From Bacteroides sp. 519 (GTDB lineage Bacteria; Bacteroidota; Bacteroidia; Bacteroidales; Bacteroidaceae): a stretch of DNA of 64,000 nucleotides. Below are positions 54,924-62,931 of this stretch, one piece after another. The DNA lies in the NCBI RefSeq assembly GCF_010500955.1, contig NZ_QVMJ01000001.1, positions 124,001 to 188,000 on the forward strand. The letters are read 5' to 3'. The position numbers were made by a program, and so were the translations under genes. The notes below the pieces were generated by a model that saw only the letters and a list, made by a program, of their open reading frames with translations, was not told where the DNA came from and made no database searches. Positions within the stretch are counted from its first letter, which is position 1. The number at the start of each line of letters is the position of its first letter.

Positions 54924-54980
54924 AATTTGCAAATTATCGCAATGGCCATTACAGTAATCTCCATTGCGATAACGCAAATT
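54924..54980. promoter_or_regulatory. Large inverted repeat upstream of the ATPase gene
   Basis: AATTTGC..TATCGCAATGG (54924-54945) pairs with CCATTGCGATA..GCAAATT (54961-54980); the arms differ only by a short indel. It begins 9 bases upstream of the ATG and could be an operator or a leader hairpin. Confidence 0.6.
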
Positions 54981-55047
54981 TAGATAAAAATCTTCGATTT
55001 CACCACAGTACACAGGAAAAATAAACTGTGATGAATATATTTCACCT

Positions 55048-55899
55048 CTAGCGAAAAGTATTTCCTTGATTTATATCACCTGTACGATATCCTTTATAAA
55101 ACCAATCATGGCGTTGTTTGGAAGTACCATGTGTAAAAGAATCGGGCACTGTATATCCCTGTGCTTCTTGTTGCAGTCTGTCGTCGCCAATGGCCGAAGC
55201 TGCATTCAGGGCTTCGTCAATATCATCGGCATCCAAACTATTAAACATGCTTTGTGTACGGTTTGCCCACAAACCGGCATAAAAATCGGCTTGCAATTCT
55301 AATTTTACGGATAACTGATTAGCACCTTTCTGATTGGTATTATTCATTTGTGTATGTACCTGATCTAGCGTGCCCAACAATTTTTGCACATGATGCCCCA
55401 CTTCATGAGCAATTACGTATGCGTATGCAAAATCGCCACCAGCATGAAGCTGTGTTGCCATCTGATTAAAGAATGAGAGGTCTACATAAATTGTTTCGTC
55501 GGCCGAACAGTAGAAGGGGCCGGTTGAACTTTGAGCCGAACCACATGCCGATGTGGTATATCCGGTAAATAATACTAGGGTTGGTTTGCGGTAAGACCGT
55601 CCCATCTCTTTAAATACGGAGTCCCAAACATCCTCTGTATCAGCAAGAACAACAGATACAAAACGTGCCAACGAATCTTCTTCGGCAGTAGGCGTATAGC
55701 TTTGAGCATAATCACCACTGCCCGATGAATTCTCTAATAAACCCAGTAACTGAAGAGGATTGCCACCCATCAGCCAAAATATAACTATCACTACCAGGGT
55801 TCCTATACTGCCAAGACCACAGCCTTTCCCTGCCGGAACCCTCCCTTGACCGCGTCGGTCGTCTACATTAGCGCTACCACGCCTTCCTTTCCATTGCAT
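55048..55899 (-). CDS. ypfJ: Neutral zinc metallopeptidase, YpfJ family
   Basis: A 283-residue membrane-anchored peptidase. A basic, glycine-rich N-terminus (QWKGRRGSANVDDRRGQGR) precedes one membrane helix (SIGTLVVIVIFWLMGG). The zinc site is the HExxH in YVIAHEVGHHVQ, and the family hallmarks CGSAQSSTGPFYC and LELQADFYAGLW are present. The function in the cell is unknown. The gene stands alone. Confidence 0.93.
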   Translation of the reverse strand: MQWKGRRGSANVDDRRGQGRVPAGKGCGLGSIGTLVVIVIFWLMGGNPLQLLGLLENSSGSGDYAQSYTPTAEEDSLARFVSVVLADTEDVWDSVFKEMGRSYRKPTLVLFTGYTTSACGSAQSSTGPFYCSADETIYVDLSFFNQMATQLHAGGDFAYAYVIAHEVGHHVQKLLGTLDQVHTQMNNTNQKGANQLSVKLELQADFYAGLWANRTQSMFNSLDADDIDEALNAASAIGDDRLQQEAQGYTVPDSFTHGTSKQRHDWFYKGYRTGDINQGNTFR

Positions 55900-55990
55900 A
55901 TTATTAGTTCTTTATGTACTTATCCGAACGCAAATAAACATATAAAAGTTTAAATTTGTAGCATATAAAGTTCAGAAAAACATAGGGATA

Positions 55991-56042
55991 GAAAAAACAA
56001 TTACCCTAAATCCGGTATTAATATCCTGATTTAGGGTAATTG
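55991..56042 (-). terminator. Terminator of the small winged-helix gene
   Basis: AATTACCCTAAATC and its exact complement GATTTAGGGTAATT form a 14-bp stem; on the minus strand a TTGTTTTTTC tract follows. It lies just past the stop of the 67-residue gene. Confidence 0.85.
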
Positions 56043-56069
56043 AATGAGAAAATTCTTCGGTAAAAGACG

Positions 56070-56273
56070 CTATGCACCAATAAGCATTAAATCTCCATTT
56101 CTATTGGCTAAACCAATATTATGGTCCTTGGCGAGCCACCTGATTGCTAACATAACTTCTTCAAAAGTTAAGGCCAACTGGTTACATAACTCCCGAATAC
56201 TAATGCCCGAAACAGCGTGGTTTAGAACATTCCATACATCTTTGGCATTCTTGCCATTCACATTATTGCTCAT
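56070..56273 (-). CDS. Small winged-helix DNA-binding protein
   Basis: A 67-residue protein consisting of a single winged helix-turn-helix (AVSGISIRELCNQLALTFEEVMLAIRWLAKDHNIGLANRNGDLMLI), resembling the DUF2582-type small regulators of Bacteroidota. It has its own terminator and is divergent from the sigma factor gene. The target is unknown. Confidence 0.8.
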   Translation of the reverse strand: MSNNVNGKNAKDVWNVLNHAVSGISIRELCNQLALTFEEVMLAIRWLAKDHNIGLANRNGDLMLIGA

Positions 56274-56405
56274 ACATTCAGATTAAAATCTTCTTGAATA
56301 TACTAACAATATTTATTAAAATCAAGTAAATAGGTTTTTTTTATGATTTTATGAGCAATCGGGAATAATAAAGCAATTTATTTTAAGTTTACCAACATTT
56401 TTTTC

Positions 56406-56413
56406 TATTTTTG
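56406..56413 (+). promoter_or_regulatory. -7 box for the ECF sigma factor gene
   Basis: TATTTTTG fits TAnnTTTG, 27 bases before the GTG start codon at 56441. Confidence 0.45.
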
Positions 56414-56440
56414 CTCAACAACGTCTAATACATTACAATT

Positions 56441-57007
56441 GTGTCCAAGTTAAGAGATATATCTCTCCTTACAGAGGAAGAACTACTATTGAAATATAAG
56501 GAAATGAACGAAGCTGAATACTTTGGTGAGTTATATAACCGATATATTCCGCTCATTTATGGTACATGCCTGAAATATTTGCAGCAACAAGAAGAGGCCA
56601 AAGATGCTGTTATGCAAATCTTCGAAGATTTGCTACCCAAAGTCCGTAATTACGAAATCAACTCCTTCCGCACTTGGCTATACACTGTAGTTAAAAACCA
56701 CTGCCTGCAATTACTCCGCAAAGAAAATAAAGAAATAAGCATAGATTTGAGTACCGAAAATATGGAATCGCAAGAGTTTCTGCATCTTTTATATGAAGAG
56801 GAAGAAAAATCGATGCTGGATAGTGTACAACCTTGCATTGAGAGATTACCCGATAAGCAACGTATTTGCATAATACATTTCTTTATGAAAAAAATGTCGT
56901 ATGCCGATATTGTAGACCGAACCGGATACTCGCTGAAAGCAGTAAAAAGTAATATTCAGAATGGAAAACGTAATTTAAAAACATGCCTCACAAAAAACGC
57001 ATTATGA
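56441..57007 (+). CDS. ECF-type RNA polymerase sigma factor
   Basis: A 188-residue sigma-70 family protein with only regions 2 and 4. Region 2 includes EYFGELYNRYIPLIYGTCLKYLQ and the DAVMQIFEDLL segment; region 4 is LPDKQRICIIHFFMKKMSYADIVDRTGYSLKAVKSNIQNGK. The start is a GTG (GTGTCCAAG). It overlaps the following membrane-protein gene by four bases (ATGA), suggesting that gene controls or serves it. Confidence 0.93.
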   Translation: MSKLRDISLLTEEELLLKYKEMNEAEYFGELYNRYIPLIYGTCLKYLQQQEEAKDAVMQIFEDLLPKVRNYEINSFRTWLYTVVKNHCLQLLRKENKEISIDLSTENMESQEFLHLLYEEEEKSMLDSVQPCIERLPDKQRICIIHFFMKKMSYADIVDRTGYSLKAVKSNIQNGKRNLKTCLTKNAL

Positions 57008-57894
57008 ATATTATCAATTATATACAAGGAAATAAAAAAGGAAAAAACGCCAACCGGTTTGAGTTCGATGCCATGAATGATCCGTTTTTGGCCGATGCGC
57101 TTGAAGGTTACGAACAGGAAAAGGGCAAATATAAAAACCAGATCGAAAATCTGCAAAAGCAGGTAATGAAAAAATGCCATAAAGGTGTTAACTATAAACT
57201 AATTGGCAGCATTGCCGCTGTTATTATTGTTGTATTGACTGCCAGCACATATTTCCTGATTATTAAACCGGATGCTTTTTCTAATTTGATGGCATCTTTT
57301 AAAACAGAGAAAACAAAAGAAGATACCATTGCACAAAGTGCTTCCAACTCTTTTACTGCTTCGGAAGCATTTGCTGAAACAGCAAATGAAGATATAGAGG
57401 AAGAAAAGCCAACCGCTCTGCAAAAAGAAACAAGGATACCCGTTTCGTCCGAAACGGAGAGCATGCAAAGACAGCCCGAAAATCCGGTTATTAATGAAAC
57501 AGTAGCTGAACCGAAAATTGTTGTTGAGCAAAAAAAAGTTGTTGCAGATAGCAATATTGCTCAGATACAATCTGAACCCGAACCCATAATCGAAACACCT
57601 GTTATTCAAACCAAAGTCCAAGAAGTGCAGGAAACCGAAGATGCAGAAAGGAAAGAAGAAAGCAACCTGCCAAAAATCAGAGGAAGGGTAGTTGATAAAG
57701 ATGGAAATCCTATATCGGGGGCTACCATTTCTATTCCTGGTGCCAACAAACGCACACATTCAAATGCTAATGGGTATTTTGAATTAGAAGCAGGTGATAA
57801 TACAAATCTGATGATTCGCTCGCTAGGTTATGATCCTGTAACTGTAACAGGAAATACAACTCAAAGCATACAGATAGTGATGGAGAGCCTTTAG
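57004..57894 (+). CDS. Membrane protein with carboxypeptidase-like regulatory domain, ECF sigma partner
   Basis: A 296-residue single-pass protein. The N-terminal cytoplasmic part (NDPFLADALEGYEQEKGKY) is followed by a membrane helix (LIGSIAAVIIVVLTASTYFLII, about residues 65-86). A long Glu/Pro/Val-rich periplasmic linker leads to a carboxypeptidase-D-like beta domain (IRGRVVDKDGNPISGATISIPG). The topology resembles an anti-sigma factor or a TonB-like adaptor; no anti-sigma motif is recognised. The ATGA overlap with the sigma gene decides the start at 57004, not 56983. Confidence 0.8.
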   Translation: MNIINYIQGNKKGKNANRFEFDAMNDPFLADALEGYEQEKGKYKNQIENLQKQVMKKCHKGVNYKLIGSIAAVIIVVLTASTYFLIIKPDAFSNLMASFKTEKTKEDTIAQSASNSFTASEAFAETANEDIEEEKPTALQKETRIPVSSETESMQRQPENPVINETVAEPKIVVEQKKVVADSNIAQIQSEPEPIIETPVIQTKVQEVQETEDAERKEESNLPKIRGRVVDKDGNPISGATISIPGANKRTHSNANGYFELEAGDNTNLMIRSLGYDPVTVTGNTTQSIQIVMESL

Positions 57895-57917
57895 CCTGAA
57901 TTGTTCAGGTTCCAGAA

Positions 57918-58048
57918 ATTAAAACACAGAGTCACAGAAACACGGAGCTTTTCCTTGTGCTGAACACGGAGGCTTCGCTTTTGTTGTACAATAACTCTGT
58001 GTTCAGCACAAGGAAAAGCTCCGTGTTTCTGTGTCTCCGTGTTTTAAT
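57918..58048. repeat. Long hairpin of CACAGAG/CACGGAG units
   Basis: TTAAAACACAGAGTCACAG and ACACGGAGCTTTTCCTTGTG on the left are matched by CACAAGGAAAAGCTCCGTGT and CTGTGTCTCCGTGTTTTAA on the right. It is the longest of the intergenic hairpins, with arms of about 50 bp, and directly follows the sigma partner gene. Confidence 0.85.
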
Positions 58049-58067
58049 TCAACTCCTACCATTCTTT

Positions 58068-58257
58068 TAAAAAAAGCACCTCCCTTATCTTCCGACAAAG
58101 GAGGTGCTCATCATTGGCACAAACAAGAATTATAAATCCCTACCTCATATATAAACTAGATTTTATGGAGTACACCTCCATTGCCAATGATTTTTATTGT
58201 ATAAAAAGAATTAGAGTAAAATCTAACTACTAATACTTTATTAGAATCATTTCAATC
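58068..58257 (-). ncRNA. Candidate structured small RNA, about 190 nt
   Basis: On the minus strand a -7 box TATCTTTG (complement of 58264-58271) is followed by a segment with no substantial reading frame that ends in a strong terminator (AGCACCTCC/GGAGGTGCT stem, 58075-58108, then seven T). Within it, ATCATTGGCA and TGCCAATGAT (58110-58119 and 58182-58191) pair perfectly and enclose the hairpin ATGGAG-gtgta-CTCCAT (58165-58181) and an AAATC/GATTT stem. I do not recognise a known RNA family. Confidence 0.5.
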
Positions 58258-58348
58258 TTGATACAAAGATAAGAATAAAATTGAAATAATAACAGCCCCA
58301 AATATCCTTTTGGATGTCCTTTATCACTGTTTATTCGGTAATTATGCT

Positions 58349-58356
58349 TATATTTG
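58349..58356 (+). promoter_or_regulatory. -7 box for the M3 peptidase gene
   Basis: TATATTTG fits TAnnTTTG, 37 bases before the ATG at 58394. Confidence 0.5.
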
Positions 58357-58393
58357 CCTCAAACACACTAACTTATAAATATTATTAGAGAAC

Positions 58394-60502
58394 ATGAAAA
58401 AAATGATGATGGCTACTGCATTTGCTGCATTTTTATGCTCGTGCAACTCACCGGCGCCCCAAAACAACAGTGAGAATCCATTCTTTGCTGAGTACGAAAC
58501 TCAATTTGGTGTTCCTCCATTCAACTTGATTAAGGCAGAACATTTTGAACCTGCATTGTTAAAAGGAATGGAAGAAGAAATGGAAAACATTGAGGCAATA
58601 TGCAATAACCCTGACAATCCATCCTTCAAAAATACTATTTTGGCAATGGATCAGGGTGGAAAACTCTTGCGAAAGGTACAAACTGTATTTTATGGTTTAT
58701 CGAGTGCCAATACTACCGACGAACTGGATGAGTTAAATAAAAAAATGTCGCCCTTGTTTTCTAAACATAGCGACGATATACGCCTGAATCCCGTATTATT
58801 TGCACGGGTAAAGTCTATTTATGATAAGAGAGATGAGCTAGGATTGGATAAAGAGCAAACAAAATTGCTCGAAGAAACCTACAAGCGTTTTGTACGTGGT
58901 GGGGCTAATTTATCGGAAGAACAGCAGGCAACACTTAGAAAATTGAATAGTGAAATATCTACACTACAGGTAACATTCTCGCAAAACATGCGGAAAGAAA
59001 CCAATGATTACCAGTTGGTTATTGAAAATGAAAAAGATTTATCGGGCTTAACCGAAACACAGATTGCCAATGCTGCCATCGAAGCAAAAAATGCTGGTAT
59101 GGAGGGTAAATGGATTATAAAGCTACAAAATCCGAGCGCATTGCCATTTTTGCAAAATGCTGATAACCGCGAGCTTCGCGAAAAGGTATTCAATGCCTAC
59201 ATTAACAGAGGGAATAATGGCAACGAATATGATAACAACGAAATTGTTAAGAAACTGATTACTTTGCGACTGCAAAAAGCAAAGTTGATGGGATACAACG
59301 ATTTTGCATCTTTTGTGCTTGAGGAACGTATGTCGAAAAACGAGGCAAATGTATACAACTTATTAAACGAGCTTTGGGAACCTTCGTTAAAGAAAGCCAA
59401 AGAAGAACTGGCCGATATACAAGCTGAAATTGCAAAAGACGGTAAAAACTTCACTGCCGAAGGTTGGGATTGGCGTTATTACTTTGAAAGAGCTAAAAAA
59501 ACGAAGTTTGATTTGGACGAAAGCCAGATACGCCCTTACCTGAAACTGGAAAACGTAAGAGATGGTGCTTATTATGTGGCCAATAAATTATATGGTATTA
59601 CCTTTACACAAGTAAAGAATGTTCCGCTTCCACATCCGGATGCCGAACTTTTTGAATGTAAAGATAAAGATGGTACTCACCTTGGAGTGCTGTATATGGA
59701 TTATTTTCCACGTAGTAGCAAACGTAGTGGAGCGTGGTGCGGAACTTATCGTTCGCAAACTTACCAGGATGGTAAACGTGTGGCTCCGGTTGTAACAATT
59801 GTTTGCAATTTCAGTCAGCCTACTCCCGGCCAACCGGCTCTTTTAAGTGCCGACGAAGCCGAAACATTGTTCCATGAATTTGGTCATGCCCTACATAATC
59901 TATTCAAAGATGTACATTATTATGGTATATCGGGCGTTCCACGTGATTTTGTTGAACTGCCTTCACAAATTATGGAACATTGGGTGTTTGAACCGGAAGT
60001 ATTGAAAGTGTATGCCAAACATTATGAAACCGGTGAAGTTATTCCGGCCGAACTAATAGAGAAACTGGATAAGAGCGGAAAATATGGTCAGGGATTTGTT
60101 ACTACCGAATATCTGGCAGCTTCTCTTCTGGATATGGATTATCATGTATTAAAAGAGATACCTGCTGATCTTGATCCTATCAAATTTGAAAATAAAGTAC
60201 TGGGCGAACGAGGTATATTGAAACAAATTCCCTCGCGCTACCGCAGCACTTATTTTAATCATACAATGGGAGGCGGTTATACTGCCGGCTATTATAGCTA
60301 TATATGGTCGGAAGTTCTGGATTGCGATGCTTATCAGGCATTTGTTGAAACCGGCGATATATTCAATAACAACATTGCTACCAATTTCCGTAAATATGTA
60401 TTAACTCCCGGCGGAATTGATGATGCAATGGATATGTATGTGAATTTCAGAGGCAAACAACCCGCAACGGAACCTTTGCTGAAGAATAGAGGGTTAAATT
60501 AA
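58394..60502 (+). CDS. dcp: M3-family peptidyl-dipeptidase, lipoprotein
   Basis: A 702-residue zinc peptidase that removes C-terminal dipeptides from oligopeptides. The N-terminus is a lipoprotein signal (FAAFLCSCNSPAP), placing it in the periplasm or outer envelope. The zinc site is TLFHEFGHALHNLF, with the distal Glu in the DFVELPSQIMEHW segment. The length and the segment FNHTMGGGYTAGYYSYIWSE near the end match the Dcp/M3A family. It is monocistronic with its own -7 box. Confidence 0.94.
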   Translation: MKKMMMATAFAAFLCSCNSPAPQNNSENPFFAEYETQFGVPPFNLIKAEHFEPALLKGMEEEMENIEAICNNPDNPSFKNTILAMDQGGKLLRKVQTVFYGLSSANTTDELDELNKKMSPLFSKHSDDIRLNPVLFARVKSIYDKRDELGLDKEQTKLLEETYKRFVRGGANLSEEQQATLRKLNSEISTLQVTFSQNMRKETNDYQLVIENEKDLSGLTETQIANAAIEAKNAGMEGKWIIKLQNPSALPFLQNADNRELREKVFNAYINRGNNGNEYDNNEIVKKLITLRLQKAKLMGYNDFASFVLEERMSKNEANVYNLLNELWEPSLKKAKEELADIQAEIAKDGKNFTAEGWDWRYYFERAKKTKFDLDESQIRPYLKLENVRDGAYYVANKLYGITFTQVKNVPLPHPDAELFECKDKDGTHLGVLYMDYFPRSSKRSGAWCGTYRSQTYQDGKRVAPVVTIVCNFSQPTPGQPALLSADEAETLFHEFGHALHNLFKDVHYYGISGVPRDFVELPSQIMEHWVFEPEVLKVYAKHYETGEVIPAELIEKLDKSGKYGQGFVTTEYLAASLLDMDYHVLKEIPADLDPIKFENKVLGERGILKQIPSRYRSTYFNHTMGGGYTAGYYSYIWSEVLDCDAYQAFVETGDIFNNNIATNFRKYVLTPGGIDDAMDMYVNFRGKQPATEPLLKNRGLN

Positions 60503-60583
60503 TTAGGAATTAGGAATTAAGAATTAAGAATTAAGTTGCCGCTGTAATTCTTAATTCCTAATTCTTAATTCTTAATTTCTAAT
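60500..60583. repeat. Long hairpin of AGGAATTAAGAATTA units between convergent genes
   Basis: TTAGGAATTAAGAATTAAGA pairs with TCTTAATTCCTAATTCTTAA. The centre is TTGCCGCTG, a shortened form of the ATGCCGCAT core. The element overlaps the 3' end of the fimbrillin gene. Confidence 0.8.
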
Positions 60584-61521
60584 GTAATTACAAAACTCTT
60601 CCCGGTTGTTTTCTTCTTGAACTGATTGCCATTGGCGTCTTTTAAGTTAACGCCTACTGTTACAAAAGAGTCTTTTGCTTTTGTAGTATATATTCTGAAA
60701 GTATAATCATAACCGGAGGTTCCCGGAACAATGGGAGCCGTTAATGTATAAGCCTTGTAAACAGGTGTTTCTATAGTCAACGAAACCGGAAACGACTGGT
60801 TTTCGAATTTGGTATTTGTATAAATCATCTTACCATTGGTTTCCGACATGATGTAAACCGGATAATCGTCGACCGGCAACCCAAACGATGCAGTTCCCAG
60901 TTCCAGATCAACAGAAGCCATAGAGTAAAGCCCTCCTTTAGCTCCTACTAATTCTATTTTTGTTATCTCGCCCCAGGTTTCGGCTGCTTTTTCATTCTCT
61001 GCCTTTATTCTTATTTCCAGCTTGGTAAGCAAGCGTTTAAATACCAACTGCGGACAATTGAAAGCATCTTTTTGTACTTCTGTTCTTCGTTTGTATACCT
61101 GAGCCGCTGCCATCAAATCCGTTTTTCCATCCAGTGTATACAAAGCAACGTTTCTTTCGGTTTGCCAATTATTAGCCGGATAAAGCCCTACAAAATAAAC
61201 CGGATCATTATTATCGTTGGCAAAATACCTGTTACCGGTAAAACCTAATTCCTGGTAACTTCCCTGCGATGTACCATTACATGCAAAAGCAATAATACCA
61301 TTTGCATAAGTTGGGTCGTAATCTCCGGCACAGGTAGATGCTAATACACGGGCGGTTAGGTTTTCGGAAGGATTGTAAGGAGTGCGGGTTTCATCAGCTT
61401 CGATCTTAGCACTTAGTTTAAATTCTACAGGCCCCATATTATTACAACGTGAAGTATCTTCACCAATACATCCTGCCGCAGCTATCGCTACAAACAGCAC
61501 ACAACATACTTCTTTTTTCAT
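60565..61521 (-). CDS. Fimbrillin-family lipoprotein
   Basis: A 318-residue lipoprotein (FVAIAAAGCIGEDT). It resembles the Mfa/fimbrillin family: an ADETRTPYNPS segment near the N-terminus, a first beta domain with YFVGLYPANNW, and the conserved LVFKRLLTKLEIRIKA opening the second domain, then C-terminal strands ending in ITLEIKN. Such proteins form or anchor short surface fimbriae; no usher or anchor genes are adjacent. Its domain plan parallels the N-terminus of the GH32 fusion at 21401-23842. Confidence 0.82.
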   Translation of the reverse strand: MKKEVCCVLFVAIAAAGCIGEDTSRCNNMGPVEFKLSAKIEADETRTPYNPSENLTARVLASTCAGDYDPTYANGIIAFACNGTSQGSYQELGFTGNRYFANDNNDPVYFVGLYPANNWQTERNVALYTLDGKTDLMAAAQVYKRRTEVQKDAFNCPQLVFKRLLTKLEIRIKAENEKAAETWGEITKIELVGAKGGLYSMASVDLELGTASFGLPVDDYPVYIMSETNGKMIYTNTKFENQSFPVSLTIETPVYKAYTLTAPIVPGTSGYDYTFRIYTTKAKDSFVTVGVNLKDANGNQFKKKTTGKSFVITLEIKN

Positions 61522-61562
61522 AGATAGTGATTATTAGTTCGATAATATTAGCCTGCCTTATT

Positions 61563-61697
61563 CATATTCCAGAATGGAAGTAGTTAAAGGGAGTTATCAG
61601 GAGCTTTGCTCCTTAGGAGTTATAGCTCTAAGATACTTCAAAGCTTTAACTCCTTTAACTCCTAGCGAAGCGATAACTCCTTCCATTCTGGAATGAA
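61563..61697. repeat. Long hairpin with GGAGTTAAAG/CTTTAACTCC units
   Basis: ATTCCAGAATGGAAG at the left end pairs with CTTCCATTCTGGAAT at the right. Inner arms contain GTTAAAGGGAGTTATC and GATAACTCC, with a smaller GGAGCTTTGCTCC hairpin. An 18-base word inside is shared with 12995-13012. The remaining bases to 61836 show no other feature. Confidence 0.75.
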
Positions 61698-61836
61698 TGC
61701 AGGTTAGAATCTTCAATATATCAAACCAAACGCTATCTTCCAAACCTTAATGTATTGATTTATGACTTAAAAGAGGAAGCATACATTAAAACAGAAAAAG
61801 GTACAAATTTTTGTTACACAACACAATACAAACAGG

Positions 61837-62682
61837 TTACAACAATTGCGAAGCGCATCTGTAGCCTTCTTCGTAAAAGGCTGTTAGCTTTTGTATGTCT
61901 CTTTCAACGCGGTCTACTGCTACCGGTTGTAACGGACGAATAACAGTTATTAAGCCCCTGTCTTCCATATCCTCTACCATATCCAATTGGGCGTTGTATA
62001 TTTGGCTACGCTTGCTCAAAGCATCACGCATTTTGGGATATTTGCGATAAACAAAAGAAGGAATCCTGATATCCTTTGTTTCTTTGCGATATCCCCGGTT
62101 ACGGGTAAGCACCACTACATTTCGATTGTTATATCCATCATCTATAGCCCGTTGCAGAGGGATAGAATCAACTATGCCACCATCGAGCATCGGAACACCA
62201 TCTACATACGCAATTGGGCAAACAAAAGGCAAACTGCTTGAGGCTTTTACAATATCAATAACCCGCTTACTGTCGCTTTTTTCTTCAAAATAATTGGCTT
62301 CGCCAGTGATACAGTTCGAGGTTACCATAACGTAGCGTTCGGGAGTAGCAAAGTAAGCATCGTAGTCATAAGGCAATATACGTTCGGGGAAATCATGGAA
62401 CAATAAATCAAAATCCATAATATTCCGCTTCTTAAGCAGGTACTTTATCCCTATGTATCTATATTTTTCCAACAGATCAATGTTACTATATTTGGCCCTT
62501 CCACGTTGGCGCGACATATACGAGAGTCCGTTACAAGCACCTGCCGAAACGCCGATTGTATAAGGGAAACGAATATCCTTATCCATGAAACAATCTAATA
62601 CGCCACAAGTAAAGACGCCACGCATGCCTCCTCCTTCGAGTATCAATGCTGTAGACGGGGTTATTGCTATTTTACCATTCAT
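61837..62682 (-). CDS. Patatin-like phospholipase (YjjU/RssA type)
   Basis: A 281-residue serine lipid hydrolase. The oxyanion hole is LEGGGMRGVFTCGVL, the nucleophile elbow IGVSAGACNGLS (GxSxG), and the catalytic Asp lies in MLDGGIVDSIPL (DGG). These complete the Ser-Asp dyad. The ATG at 62682 (MNGKIAITP) is chosen over an upstream one because a -7 box TAATTTTG (complement of 62728-62735) lies between them. The gene stands alone. Confidence 0.92.
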   Translation of the reverse strand: MNGKIAITPSTALILEGGGMRGVFTCGVLDCFMDKDIRFPYTIGVSAGACNGLSYMSRQRGRAKYSNIDLLEKYRYIGIKYLLKKRNIMDFDLLFHDFPERILPYDYDAYFATPERYVMVTSNCITGEANYFEEKSDSKRVIDIVKASSSLPFVCPIAYVDGVPMLDGGIVDSIPLQRAIDDGYNNRNVVVLTRNRGYRKETKDIRIPSFVYRKYPKMRDALSKRSQIYNAQLDMVEDMEDRGLITVIRPLQPVAVDRVERDIQKLTAFYEEGYRCASQLL

Positions 62683-62893
62683 TGTTTTAGTTGAAAGTTG
62701 AAAGAAGATTTTCTCCTTAAGTTTCTGCAAAATTAAAATTTTAATTAAGAATAAACAGATAATTCTTATATTTACCAACTATTGACTGGAAAGTAAACAT
62801 GAAAACATATTCAAGAGTATTCAATAACAATTGAAGGAAACCTTGACGACTCTGTTTCTCAGCATTAAATGTGATTGATTTCTAAAATTAATG

Positions 62894-62901
62894 TATCTTT
62901 G
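62894..62901 (+). promoter_or_regulatory. -7 box for the C1 peptidase gene
   Basis: TATCTTTG fits TAnnTTTG, 30 bases before the ATG at 62932. Confidence 0.5.
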
Positions 62902-62931
62902 ACGCATAAATATAACTACATTATAATAATC

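Noticed and set aside
58114..58120. TTGGCAC as a sigma-54 -24 box
   Set aside because: No TTGC-like -12 element follows at the required distance and the bases belong to a perfect stem.
58128..58170. Short reading frame (13 codons) on the minus strand inside the candidate RNA
   Set aside because: It is too short, has no ribosome-binding context and overlaps a conserved-looking stem.
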